A stretch of DNA of 64,000 nt. Source: Cytophagaceae bacterium. Lineage in GTDB: Bacteria; Bacteroidota; Bacteroidia; Cytophagales; Spirosomataceae. A program made the translations under genes and the position numbers. Below the pieces are notes generated by a model that was not told the DNA's origin, did no database searches, and saw only the letters and a list, made by a program, of their open reading frames with translations. The stretch is taken from assembly GCA_016722655.1 (NCBI GenBank), contig JADKIR010000004.1, positions 1,736,001 to 1,800,000 on the forward strand, in the 5' to 3' direction. Positions 25,310 through 34,262 of the stretch are shown one piece after another (positions within the stretch are counted from its first letter, which is position 1; each line of letters begins with the position of its first letter).

Positions 25310-26452
25310 ATGAATATTATCCTTATATTTTTCGCTCTTTCGGTTTTATATCTTTTGTTTTTTGCCATCATGGCTTTCAAAAAAAAGCCAAATGAATATT
25401 CAAAAGCACTGACTCCGTCAGAAACTGAAATGGTATTTATTATTCCGGCTTATAAAGATGATGCCAGGATATTGGAAACCGTAAAAAACATACTTTCCCA
25501 AGCTGATTTTGGTAAAAAAGATGAGGTTGTAGTTATAGCCGATTCGCTAAAAAGTGAAACGCTGGAAAAGCTTTACGCTCTTGACACTACTGTGGTTAAA
25601 GTGAAGTTCGAAAACAATTCCAAAGCAATGGCCATCAATCTGGCACTGAAGAATCTTCAGATTTGGAACAATTCTTCAAAACTGGTTGCACTGCTTAATG
25701 CCGACAATCATCTCACCGAAGCTTTTATAAGTATGACCAAGGCTGCTTATGGCCGTGGACACAAAATTATACAAACTCACCGCATCGCCAACAATCCGGA
25801 GACACCCATGGCCGTTCTTGACGCCATCAGTGAGGAAATCAACAATGCGGTGTTCAGAAGAGGTCATTTCAATACCGGTTTGACTTCGGCTCTTTCCAGC
25901 TCAGGTTTGGTGATGGATTACGATTTGTTTAAAAAATATATGCAAAAAATCGACACTTCAACCAGTTTTGACAAACAGCTTGAATTGGATTTGCTCATTG
26001 ATAAACAACAGATTTATTATATGGACGATGTGTATCTTCTTGACGAAAAAGCTACTAATTCTGAGGTATTTATGAATCAACGTTCCAGATGGATTGCCGC
26101 TCAGATGTATTTTCTTAAAGCCAATTTTATCAAAGGCTGGGTTGAGTTGTTAAAAAATAGGAATTTTGACTTCTTTAATAAAGTGTTGCAGTTTGCCATG
26201 CCTCCCCGAATTATGCTATTGGTGCTAATTGGTATGCTCAATCTTTCAGAGTTGACATTTTGGAATCCTATGTTCTCGAGTTTTTATTTGACAGCGGGTC
26301 TTGGCTTTGTATTCATTATTTCAATACCATCATATTTGTACAAAAAAATATCATTTAATACTCTTTTAAATATTCCATCGGCAGTTTTCAATATGACCAA
26401 AGCAAATATTAGTATTTTCAGTACTAAGGGAAGAATTGTCGAAGTTTCTTAA
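25310..26452 (+). CDS. GT2-family membrane glycosyltransferase
   Basis: A 380-residue glycosyltransferase. An N-terminal membrane helix precedes a GT-A domain (FIIPAYKDDARILETV, the LLNADNHL motif where the metal-binding aspartate lies, and QRSRW fitting the QxxRW motif of processive synthases). Three or so membrane helices follow near the C-terminus (AMPPRIMLLVLIGMLNLSE onward). It resembles the cellulose/hyaluronan-synthase branch of GT2. It is co-transcribed with the REC-sugar transferase and presumably extends the primed lipid-linked sugar. The sugar used cannot be told. Confidence 0.85.
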   Translation: MNIILIFFALSVLYLLFFAIMAFKKKPNEYSKALTPSETEMVFIIPAYKDDARILETVKNILSQADFGKKDEVVVIADSLKSETLEKLYALDTTVVKVKFENNSKAMAINLALKNLQIWNNSSKLVALLNADNHLTEAFISMTKAAYGRGHKIIQTHRIANNPETPMAVLDAISEEINNAVFRRGHFNTGLTSALSSSGLVMDYDLFKKYMQKIDTSTSFDKQLELDLLIDKQQIYYMDDVYLLDEKATNSEVFMNQRSRWIAAQMYFLKANFIKGWVELLKNRNFDFFNKVLQFAMPPRIMLLVLIGMLNLSELTFWNPMFSSFYLTAGLGFVFIISIPSYLYKKISFNTLLNIPSAVFNMTKANISIFSTKGRIVEVS

Positions 26453-26516
26453 GTGTTCTAGTTGTTCAAAAAGTAATAGGTTGGGAATGTGATTTTGGAA
26501 ATTAATTTTTGATTTT

Positions 26517-27101
26517 TCAAACCCTCACCCTGAAAGTCATACGGTGGTAAGGCGTAAAGCCGTGCTGCTGTATGGCTTTTCTGTGATATATCGTTGGGTA
26601 ACCGGCATTTTCATGCCATTTGTACATCGGATATTCTGCGGCAAGTTTTTCCATCAATTCGTCACGGTAGGTTTTGGCCAAAATCGAAGCTGCAGCTATA
26701 GAAAGAAACTTGCCGTCACCTTTGACTATACAAGTATGCGGAATCATTGGATAGGGTGTAAACCTGTTTCCATCCACCAGAAGGTGCTCAGGTATAATTT
26801 TTTCAGAAATCTTTTCCACCGCTCTGTGCATCGCCAAAAAGCTGGCTTTCAATATGTTGATTTTGTCAATTTCGATATTCGAGGCCTCAGCTACCGCCCA
26901 AACCAATGCACTCTTTTCGATTTCGGTTCTCAGTTCCAGCCGCTGGTCTTTGTTGAGCTGCTTAGAGTCATTGAGCCAAGGGTGCTCATAGTCTTTGGGC
27001 AAAATCACCGCTGCAGCCACCACCGGTCCGGCCAGACAGCCCCTTCCAGCCTCATCAAGCCCGGCTTCTGTGTAGTTTTGGTTGTAGTAGGGGAGGAGCA
27101 T
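26517..27101 (-). CDS. rnhB: Ribonuclease HII
   Basis: A 194-residue RNase HII that nicks DNA at misincorporated ribonucleotides and degrades RNA-DNA hybrids. The active-site block EAGLDEAGRGCLAGPV is near residue 15, with a further catalytic aspartate in LLVDGNRF and the conserved ASILAKTYRDE. Length is normal. It stands alone, convergent with the GT2 gene. The ATG at 27101 precedes the family homology by about a dozen residues. Confidence 0.96.
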   Translation of the reverse strand: MLLPYYNQNYTEAGLDEAGRGCLAGPVVAAAVILPKDYEHPWLNDSKQLNKDQRLELRTEIEKSALVWAVAEASNIEIDKINILKASFLAMHRAVEKISEKIIPEHLLVDGNRFTPYPMIPHTCIVKGDGKFLSIAAASILAKTYRDELMEKLAAEYPMYKWHENAGYPTIYHRKAIQQHGFTPYHRMTFRVRV

Positions 27102-27244
27102 ATGTGAGGTTGCAAGAAATATTAATTGAAGTGTAAAAATAGGTTTTTTTGTGTAAAAAACATTGGGCTTATTTATTACAAATCCAAATAATAAAAAAAC
27201 GTATTTTTTTTAGTACAAATACATAAGTGAGTCAAAAAGTACAC

Positions 27245-27252
27245 TAATTTTG
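27245..27252 (+). promoter_or_regulatory. Bacteroidota -7 element upstream of the CotH gene
   Basis: TAATTTTG matches the TAnnTTTG consensus, 29 bases before the ATG at 27282. No good -33 TTTG is seen at the expected distance, so support is partial. Confidence 0.35.
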
Positions 27253-27281
27253 AAGTATCTACGAACTAATATTTTTATAAA

Positions 27282-30200
27282 ATGAATTTTTTTTTCACAG
27301 AAATTAATAAAACGATCCGGTTAGCAATTATTTTATTTAGCCTAACATTAAGTTCAAAAGCACAGACAAATTTAGTTTCTTCAGGTGATGTTTGGAATTA
27401 TTTTGATAATGGAGAAATCGGATCCTCAGCTTGGAAAAACCTTAACTATGATGATTCAGGTTGGCAATCAGGCAATTCTGAATTAGGTTATGGAGATGGT
27501 GATGAAGAAACCATTATTGGATTTGGGTCTTCATTAACACACAAAAACATTACTTCTTATTTTAGGAAAGAAGTTCAAATTCCTGGAAATATTATCAATT
27601 TAAATGCAAGTGTCAAAATAGATTATGGTTGTGTAGTTTATTTTAATGGGATAGAAGTTTTTAGGGACAATCTCCCAAGCGGAGAGATTTTATTTTCTAC
27701 TCTATCTTTAACTTCAGAAAATGAAAATACTTGGAAAACTTTTTCTATTCCCATAAACTTGATACTAAGTAATCAGCCAAATTTAATTTCGGTGGAAATG
27801 CACCAAAATTCTATTTCAAGTACAGATTTATCTTTAGATTTTACCTTAAACTACCTTCAATTTACTCCTGGCGGAATATTTATAAATGAATTCATGGCAT
27901 CTAACTCCATGGTGGAAGTTTATGCAGGAAATAGTAGTTACGATTGGATAGAGATTAAAAACACACAAGAATTTCCTGTTGATATTTCTGGATATTTTAT
28001 TACGGACAATTTTAATACTCCTACAAAAGTTAAACTTCCTAATTCCCCTGGGCTTTTAACAATACCTCCAAATGGTTTTCTAACATTAATTTGTAGTGAT
28101 AACACAAGTTTAGGTCCCAATCATATTGTTTTGGGATTGTCAGCACAAGGGGAATCGATTGCAATTTTCGCCCCTGATGGTGTGACACTTGTTGATTCCA
28201 TAAGATTTCAAAGGCAAATAGAAAATATTTCTTATGGACGAGATAGAAATAACATAGAAAATTGGAAATTTTTTAAAACACCTAGTCCTAATAGTGAAAA
28301 TAGCTTAATTGATTTTTATGATTCAATCATATCGCCACCTAGTTTTTCTCATTCTGGGGGTATCTACCAATCAAGCTTTGAATTAGGAATATCTTCCAAT
28401 GATCCTAACACAATAATTTATTATACTTTGGATGGTTCTGACCCTGATCCTCTCAATATTAATGGTAAGACCTATGAATACAAAAATGAATTATTTGGTG
28501 GAATGTTAAGCGATCAAATTAACACATTTATTTACAGTAGTCCAATTACTATTGAAGACCGGTCAAATTTTCCCAATAAAATTTCTAATAAAAGTTCTTC
28601 ATTTATTAGAAATTCAAATAACTTTTATTTTCCAAATCAGCCCGTTAGTAAAGGTACGGTAGTAAAAGCCATCGCCTATAAACCAAATGCTTTGTCAGAG
28701 GTTGGGGTAAACAGTTATTTTATTTTTGAAAATAATAATAAATATTCACTACCAATTACTTCTATTAGTTTAGATGAAGATAAACTATTTGATTACTTCA
28801 AAGGTTTTTACACACCAGGTGTTTTATGTGCATCCACCGACGAATGTGCTACCGGAAACTATTCGCTTTCAACAAGGTATTCAGGTTTCTTTGAGTTTTT
28901 TGATCAAGGAGAAATAAAGGTACATCGTCCGGTAGAGTTGGCAATAAATGGAGGGTGTACGAGAGCATTTCCTAGAAAAACTCTAAGAATCTATGGTGGT
29001 ACAGATTTTAATTATCCATTTTTTTCTGATTACCCAAATAGAAATCATAGAAATATATTATTGCGAAACTCAGGAAATAATTGGGATATCCAATTATTTA
29101 AAGATGTAGCTAATCAAAAAATTATGGATGGCTTGAATTTTGGAAAACAGGAATCAAGACCAAGCATAGTTTTTCTAAATGGGGAATATTGGGGAATACA
29201 CAATATTAGAGAAAGAATAGATGAACATTATTTAAATGAATTGTTTAATGTACCAAAAGATAGTCTTGATTTAATCGAAATTAGTTTTGGGGCTTCTGCA
29301 AATGAAGGTGATTTGAGTGTTTATCAATCAATGATAAATTTTATTACTTATAATGATTTATCAAATAATATAGCTTTTGATTCAGTAAAAAACTTTCTTG
29401 ATATTGATAATTTTATAGATTATCAAATCTCAAATATTTTTGTTTCAAATAGAGACTGGCCCAGTAACAATGTAAGATTATGGAGAAAAAAAGTAAAAGT
29501 GTTTAATCAGGCCTTTGTCGGCCCGAGCGATGGAAGATTTAGATTTATTCTATATGATACAGACCTTACTCTAGAAAATTTTAGCGATATTAATATTGCA
29601 GGTTTAATTAATTCAAATTCAGAATATACGCTCTTATTTAGAAAACTTTTGGAGAATCAAATTTTTAAAAATAATTTCTTATCAAGATTTGCAGATATTT
29701 TAAATACGAATTTTATTCCGGATAGAACAGTTTCAATAATTAATAACTTTAAAAGTATCTATGATCCGGAAATTATAGAGCATGGAAATAGATGGAATAC
29801 GCCAAATTTAAGCGAGTGGAATGGTGGAGTCCAATCTATGGTTGATTTTTATAATTACAGGCCTCAAGCAGAAAGAGAACAGTTAATTCAATATTTTGGT
29901 TTAGAAGATCAACGAACTATACAAATCAATGTTTCAAGTTCTTCAGAAGGCTATATTAAAATTAATACCATCAATATTTTACCTTCAACACCGGGGGTAC
30001 CAGAACAACCCTATCCCTGGATGGGAATTTACTTTAAGACAATACCCGTAAAAATTGTTGCGATTCCAAAAAAAGGCTTTAAGTTTAAACACTGGTTGCT
30101 AAATGACAATATTTTTTCTACTTCTGCCTCAATTACTGTAACATTAGATAATAATAAAAGTTTTATTGCAATTTTTGAAGAATATGTGTTGTCTTCTAAC

Positions 30201-31016
30201 CCTTTTCCGATTGCCAAAACTTTAAATGCTTGTGGATACAGATTTAGTGAATGGCAATCTTCTTCCCCTTCCGGGGTTTTCCCATCAAATATGGCATTTT
30301 ATTATTTATTGCCAATAAATACTAACCAATCAGAAACAAAATTAACCGACACTTTGGGAGGAGTAACTTATGGTTTTTATAATTTAACTAAAAGTACAAG
30401 AATAAATGGATTGGGTTCTCAAGGGATTTCACTTGTTAATACGGGCGGAGGAAATACCGGTTACCCTGCAGGTAAACTAGGAGGAATAGTTCTTGCCATA
30501 AGCACTCTTAATCAAGATTCAGTTTTCATTTCTTGGGTCGGGGGTACGATTGCTCCAAATGTAAAAAGTTATGGCATCAGATTACAATATAGAGTAGGGG
30601 ATCTTTCTGACTTCAAAGATATATTTGACGAGAACGGCTCACCTATTGAGTACAAAAGGAATATAGTTGCCGGCCATCATTTTCAGTATGAAAACATTAA
30701 ATTACCCTCGGAAACACTAAATAAGCCTTATGTGCAATTATTGTGGAGATATTATTTTTATGGCAACGAAGCAAGTGGTGCCAGAGCAGAACTAAGGATT
30801 GATGATATTATTGTCACAACTAAAAAACAACTTGATAATAATATAACACAATCTTCAAACCAATACTCTTTTGGCAAAATCATCTCTGGTGCAAAAATTG
30901 AGAATAATTCCTCTGTTTTTTATGAGGCTTCAAAAAGTATTGAATTGGCTCCTGGCTTTAGTACTTTGGGAAATTCGATTTTTAATGCTAAAATTGTAGA
31001 AAATTGCCCAAATTGA
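27282..31016 (+). CDS. Large secreted CotH-kinase-family protein with LTD and coat-hanger domains
   Basis: A 1244-residue exported protein. Signal peptide about 1-28, a beta-sandwich N-terminal domain, a lamin-tail domain (FINEFMASNS near 205), a chitobiase-like C-terminal-type domain (YYTLDGSDPDP near 380), then the CotH kinase-like domain (about 500-850; GGCTRAFPRKTLRIYGG and FILYDTDLTLENF). An InlB-like beta repeat follows (VKIVAIPKKGFKFKHWL). The C-terminus (SIELAPGFSTLGNSIFNAKI...C) matches the repeat found at the ends of many Cytophagia surface proteins. CotH proteins phosphorylate other proteins; here the extracellular partner is unknown. The gene is strikingly AT-rich compared with its neighbours. 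Export through T9SS is likely but inferred. Confidence 0.87.
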   Translation: MNFFFTEINKTIRLAIILFSLTLSSKAQTNLVSSGDVWNYFDNGEIGSSAWKNLNYDDSGWQSGNSELGYGDGDEETIIGFGSSLTHKNITSYFRKEVQIPGNIINLNASVKIDYGCVVYFNGIEVFRDNLPSGEILFSTLSLTSENENTWKTFSIPINLILSNQPNLISVEMHQNSISSTDLSLDFTLNYLQFTPGGIFINEFMASNSMVEVYAGNSSYDWIEIKNTQEFPVDISGYFITDNFNTPTKVKLPNSPGLLTIPPNGFLTLICSDNTSLGPNHIVLGLSAQGESIAIFAPDGVTLVDSIRFQRQIENISYGRDRNNIENWKFFKTPSPNSENSLIDFYDSIISPPSFSHSGGIYQSSFELGISSNDPNTIIYYTLDGSDPDPLNINGKTYEYKNELFGGMLSDQINTFIYSSPITIEDRSNFPNKISNKSSSFIRNSNNFYFPNQPVSKGTVVKAIAYKPNALSEVGVNSYFIFENNNKYSLPITSISLDEDKLFDYFKGFYTPGVLCASTDECATGNYSLSTRYSGFFEFFDQGEIKVHRPVELAINGGCTRAFPRKTLRIYGGTDFNYPFFSDYPNRNHRNILLRNSGNNWDIQLFKDVANQKIMDGLNFGKQESRPSIVFLNGEYWGIHNIRERIDEHYLNELFNVPKDSLDLIEISFGASANEGDLSVYQSMINFITYNDLSNNIAFDSVKNFLDIDNFIDYQISNIFVSNRDWPSNNVRLWRKKVKVFNQAFVGPSDGRFRFILYDTDLTLENFSDINIAGLINSNSEYTLLFRKLLENQIFKNNFLSRFADILNTNFIPDRTVSIINNFKSIYDPEIIEHGNRWNTPNLSEWNGGVQSMVDFYNYRPQAEREQLIQYFGLEDQRTIQINVSSSSEGYIKINTINILPSTPGVPEQPYPWMGIYFKTIPVKIVAIPKKGFKFKHWLLNDNIFSTSASITVTLDNNKSFIAIFEEYVLSSNPFPIAKTLNACGYRFSEWQSSSPSGVFPSNMAFYYLLPINTNQSETKLTDTLGGVTYGFYNLTKSTRINGLGSQGISLVNTGGGNTGYPAGKLGGIVLAISTLNQDSVFISWVGGTIAPNVKSYGIRLQYRVGDLSDFKDIFDENGSPIEYKRNIVAGHHFQYENIKLPSETLNKPYVQLLWRYYFYGNEASGARAELRIDDIIVTTKKQLDNNITQSSNQYSFGKIISGAKIENNSSVFYEASKSIELAPGFSTLGNSIFNAKIVENCPN

Positions 31017-31030
31017 AGTCAAAAGAAATT

Positions 31031-31726
31031 ATGAAACATAAAAATATCTTATTAATCCTTGCTTTATTTTCAGTAGTATTAGCCAATGCTCAGAAAGGAA
31101 AATGGGTAAAATTGACAGACGGAAAATCATTTAAAAACTGGCACATCTACAACCATCCGGGGGAGCCTGTTAACGAGAAATGGAAGATTGTTGACGGGGC
31201 GTTTGTTTTTGATAAAACCGCAAAAAGTGAATTTAAAGTTAACGACCTGATTTCTGACAAAGAATATGAAAATTTTGAATTGGAATTGGAATGGAAAATT
31301 GCCGAAAAAGGGAATAGCGGGATTTTTTATGGAGTTGTAGAGGATAAAAAATACAGCACACCCTATCTGACAGGCCCCGAAATTCAGGTTTTGGATGATG
31401 AAGGTCATCCCGATGCCAAGCAGGGAAAGAATGGCAATCGTAAGGCAGGGTCACTGTATGACGTTATCCCTACCGCATCAAAAGCAAAGCCAGCAGGAGA
31501 GTGGAACAAGGTTAAAATCAAGAAGTTAAATAATCAGGTGACTGTTTGGCAAAATAGCCAGTTAGCCGTGACATACCCTTCTGCCGGCTCAGAATGGGAT
31601 ACCATGATAGAAGGCAGCAAGTTTAAAGGTTGGGAAGGTTTCGGTAAATTCTCAAAAGGGAAAATCGGCCTTCAGGATCACGGTGATGTGGTATCCTACC
31701 GAAGAATCAGGATCAAAGAGTTATAA
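31031..31726 (+). CDS. DUF1080 (3-keto-disaccharide hydrolase) family secreted protein
   Basis: A 231-residue exported protein: signal peptide about 1-20 (LALFSVVLANA), then a concanavalin-like DUF1080 domain, with WVKLTDGKSFKNWHIY, GNSGIFYGV, GPEIQVLDDEGHPD and the C-terminal GKIGLQDHGDVVSYRRIRI. The family includes 3-keto-disaccharide hydrolases acting on oxidised sugars, and it often occurs with Gfo/Idh/MocA oxidoreductases such as the one at 11110. The ATG at 31031 places the signal peptide properly. It follows the CotH gene by only 14 bases, so co-transcription is possible. A terminator follows. Confidence 0.88.
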   Translation: MKHKNILLILALFSVVLANAQKGKWVKLTDGKSFKNWHIYNHPGEPVNEKWKIVDGAFVFDKTAKSEFKVNDLISDKEYENFELELEWKIAEKGNSGIFYGVVEDKKYSTPYLTGPEIQVLDDEGHPDAKQGKNGNRKAGSLYDVIPTASKAKPAGEWNKVKIKKLNNQVTVWQNSQLAVTYPSAGSEWDTMIEGSKFKGWEGFGKFSKGKIGLQDHGDVVSYRRIRIKEL

Positions 31727-31734
31727 AATTTAAG

Positions 31735-31761
31735 GCCGGAAATTGAAATCCGGCTTTTTTT
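31735..31761 (+). terminator. Rho-independent terminator after the DUF1080 gene
   Basis: Stem GCCGGA (31735-31740) and TCCGGC (31749-31754) with an eight-base loop, followed by seven T residues. Confidence 0.85.
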
Positions 31762-32122
31762 ATGGTTTCCAGGAAATCTGCTTTCCTTCACTTACGGGCA
31801 AACTGGGTTTTCCCCGAAAGTCCTGCATTATTCCGGAAATCAAAATGGTGCGTCCTATATCTTCCGGTCCAATTTTTACTTCAGGAACAGCATCCGGAAA
31901 GATGGTAACACCTATCGCAGTATTGGGATAAGTTTCATCAATATCCAGGAAAATAATATCTTTTCCGTTTCGGTCTTTAAAGGGCTTTACACCTTTCAAA
32001 ACGCCTTTCAGCACCACTTCTTTATTGATATAGTCTTTTGCCTGAGCTACCGAAATAGTGTCGGATTGGGCATAAGAATTAAGGCTTAGAAAAAAGAGAA
32101 TTCCGAAAATTAGTTTCTTCAT
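31760..32122 (-). CDS. Small exported OB-fold-like protein
   Basis: A 120-residue exported protein with signal peptide MKKLIFGILFFLSLNSYAQ. The mature part (VAQAKDYINKEVVLKGVLKGVKPFKDR, KDIIFLDIDETYPNTAIGVTIF, then ILISGIMQDFRGKPSLPV) has the strand pattern of an OB-fold nucleic-acid or ligand-binding domain, as in small periplasmic proteins of Bacteroidota. No function is known to me. The ATG at 32122 is chosen because a frame to 32149 would start with TTG and spoil the signal peptide. It lies 29 bases after ogt on the same strand. Confidence 0.72.
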   Translation of the reverse strand: MKKLIFGILFFLSLNSYAQSDTISVAQAKDYINKEVVLKGVLKGVKPFKDRNGKDIIFLDIDETYPNTAIGVTIFPDAVPEVKIGPEDIGRTILISGIMQDFRGKPSLPVSEGKQISWKP

Positions 32123-32151
32123 AATTAATTTTATGACTGTATTTGCCAAAA

Positions 32152-32664
32152 TTAAGCAAAAATATCCATCACCCCATTGGCAATTCGGTTTTCCAGGTCA
32201 AGCAGAAAGCGTTTGTTTTCCAGTCCCCCGGCATAGCCTGTGAGACTGCCGTTGGTTCCGATTACTCTGTGGCAGGGAATGATGATGCCTACCGGATTTT
32301 TTCCGTTGGCCGATGCCGCCGCTCTGATCACCTTCGGGTCTCCCAATCGGTTGGCCATGTCAGCATAAGTAAGGGTTTTTCCGTATGGAATTTTACACAA
32401 AAATTCCCATACTTTTTTCTGAAAGTCAGTACCTTCTGGTGCCAGATTTAAGTCGAAATCCTTTATTTTTCCTGCAAAATAATCAGCCAATTGTTTTTTG
32501 GCTGAAAGCAAAATTTCAGGTTGTGTTTCGGAGTCTTTTCCCAAATCATTAACAAACGAAACGGCCTTAATAGCGGTTTCATCTGACTCGATTTTTAGTT
32601 TCCGTCCCGATGCTTCCAGAAATGCAGTAAAATATTCTGACACAAAAATTTGATTAGGTTTCAC
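32152..32664 (-). CDS. ogt: Methylated-DNA--protein-cysteine methyltransferase
   Basis: A 170-residue suicide DNA-repair protein that removes alkyl groups from O6 of guanine. The acceptor cysteine is in the signature IIIPCHRVIG near residue 136, preceded by the DNA-binding helix-turn-helix IPYGKTLTYADMANRLG and followed by GYAGGLENKRFLL. The N-terminal part is the usual RNase-H-like domain. Start is a GTG at 32664, the only candidate giving the full N-terminal domain. It is divergent from murF and precedes the OB-fold protein. Confidence 0.94.
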   Translation of the reverse strand: MKPNQIFVSEYFTAFLEASGRKLKIESDETAIKAVSFVNDLGKDSETQPEILLSAKKQLADYFAGKIKDFDLNLAPEGTDFQKKVWEFLCKIPYGKTLTYADMANRLGDPKVIRAAASANGKNPVGIIIPCHRVIGTNGSLTGYAGGLENKRFLLDLENRIANGVMDIFA

Positions 32665-32711
32665 GAAATTACTTAAAAAACACAGAACTTTGGTGCTGAA
32701 AAATTGAGCAA

Positions 32712-34001
32712 ATGCAGATAGAAGAATTATACCAGAAATTTAAAATATCAAAAGGCGTAACCACCGACACCCGCAAAATAGGAGCGGGGCAGTTATTTTT
32801 TGCCTTGAAAGGGGAGAAATTTAACGCCAATGAGTTTGCCTTGCAGGCTTTGGAGGCAGGAGCTGCTTTCTCAGTGATTGATGAAGAAAATTATGCTACC
32901 GACCCCAGATGTATTTTGGTTAATGATGTTTTGGAAACGCTCCAGAAACTGGCCAATTTTCACCGAAAAACTTTTGATATTCCGGTTATTGGCCTTACCG
33001 GTTCAAATGGGAAAACGACCAATAAGGAGCTTTTAACCCGAGTTTTAAGTAAAAAATTTAGAGTTCATGCCACCAAAGGCAATCTCAACAATCATATAGG
33101 TGTGCCATTGACATTGCTCGAAATGCCCACTGACACTGAGATGGCCGTAATAGAAATGGGAGCCAATCATCAGAAAGAAATAGAGATGCTCTGCGGAATT
33201 TGTGAGCCTACACATGGTTTTATTACCAATCTCGGCAAAGCACATTTGGAGGGTTTTGGTGGAGAAGAAGGCGTAAGAAAAGGTAAAGGAGAGCTTTTTG
33301 ATTTTTTGAAAAATAATAGGGGAACGGCATTTGTTAATCAGACAGATGAAAAAGTAGTTTCATTGGCAAAAGAAAAAAACATGATGTTGGTGGTTTACTA
33401 TGGAGCAGACGAATTTTCATTAAAAATGACTGCAGAAAGTCCTACAGTTTCTTTTCAAATACCTGAAAGTGAATATATTTACACTACTCATATTGGCGGA
33501 AAATACAATTTTGACAATATGCAGACGGCTTTTTCCGTTGGCAGATTTTTTGGTGTAAGCCACACAGATGCGGCACAAGCTATTGCCGACTACAACCCCG
33601 ATAACAACCGCTCGCAAGTGATAGAAAAAGGCAGCAATTCGTACCTGATGGATGCCTACAACGCCAATCCATCTTCAATGGCGGCCTCTGTGAAAAACTT
33701 CGGGAATCTAAAGACCGAAAAAAAGAAAGTCGTGATATTGGGCGATATGTTTGAATTGGGTGAATACAGCCAAGCTGAACATTCCGCCCTTGGCAAATTG
33801 GTTTCAGAACAAGATTTTGAGATTGTAGTGCTTTATGGCGAAAACATGAAACATGCCTTAGCTCATTTACCCAAAGCCTACTATTTTACTGATAAGTTTT
33901 CACTCCACAACTGGCTGATAGAAAAGGCTTTTGCCAATACTTATTTTCTAGTTAAAGGATCACGAGGTGTAGGATTGGAGAGTGTTTTGACGGTGATGTG
34001 A
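32712..34001 (+). CDS. murF: UDP-MurNAc-tripeptide--D-Ala-D-Ala ligase MurF
   Basis: A 429-residue Mur ligase completing the cytoplasmic pentapeptide precursor. The P-loop is IGLTGSNGKTTNKE near residue 95; MEMGANHQKEIE is the catalytic-base region (VIEMGANH), and a conserved late segment is MDAYNANPSSMAASV, diagnostic for MurF. It lies about 22 kb from murE and outside a dcw cluster, as in many Cytophagia. It is divergent from ogt. Confidence 0.95.
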   Translation: MQIEELYQKFKISKGVTTDTRKIGAGQLFFALKGEKFNANEFALQALEAGAAFSVIDEENYATDPRCILVNDVLETLQKLANFHRKTFDIPVIGLTGSNGKTTNKELLTRVLSKKFRVHATKGNLNNHIGVPLTLLEMPTDTEMAVIEMGANHQKEIEMLCGICEPTHGFITNLGKAHLEGFGGEEGVRKGKGELFDFLKNNRGTAFVNQTDEKVVSLAKEKNMMLVVYYGADEFSLKMTAESPTVSFQIPESEYIYTTHIGGKYNFDNMQTAFSVGRFFGVSHTDAAQAIADYNPDNNRSQVIEKGSNSYLMDAYNANPSSMAASVKNFGNLKTEKKKVVILGDMFELGEYSQAEHSALGKLVSEQDFEIVVLYGENMKHALAHLPKAYYFTDKFSLHNWLIEKAFANTYFLVKGSRGVGLESVLTVM

Positions 34002-34064
34002 TGTATTGTTATTCTCAGAAAATTATTTGACATTTGTAAATCTTACTCATAAGGAAATTGTATT

Positions 34065-34262
34065 ATGAAAATGGATAGAAGCTATCATTGGGCAGGAAAA
34101 TTTGAAGAAAACGAAGAGCGAATAAAAGAATATTGGCACAACGCTTCTGTTCGGGAAAGACTCGAAGCTGCGAATTATTTGAACTCAATAGTATATGGTT
34201 ATGATGTGAATAACCCTCCCAAAATGGACAGAACCGTGTTTTCAATGAGAAAAAGAGATTGA
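34065..34262 (+). CDS. Small protein paired with the nucleotidyltransferase
   Basis: A 65-residue soluble, charged protein that I do not recognise. Its start is MKMDRSYHWAGKFEENEE, with a helical ERIKEYWHNASVRERLEAANYL stretch shortened here, ending in basic residues. An AAGGA-like element precedes the ATG. Its stop TGA shares one base with the ATG of the next gene. Small partner genes of this kind often stand before AbiEii-like or MNT-type nucleotidyltransferases. An antitoxin or adaptor role is possible but unproven. Confidence 0.6.
   Translation: MKMDRSYHWAGKFEENEERIKEYWHNASVRERLEAANYLNSIVYGYDVNNPPKMDRTVFSMRKRD

Noticed and set aside
26544..27107. 187-codon plus-strand frame opposite rnhB
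   Set aside because: RNase HII has all catalytic motifs in the other strand; this frame is an artefact of codon use.
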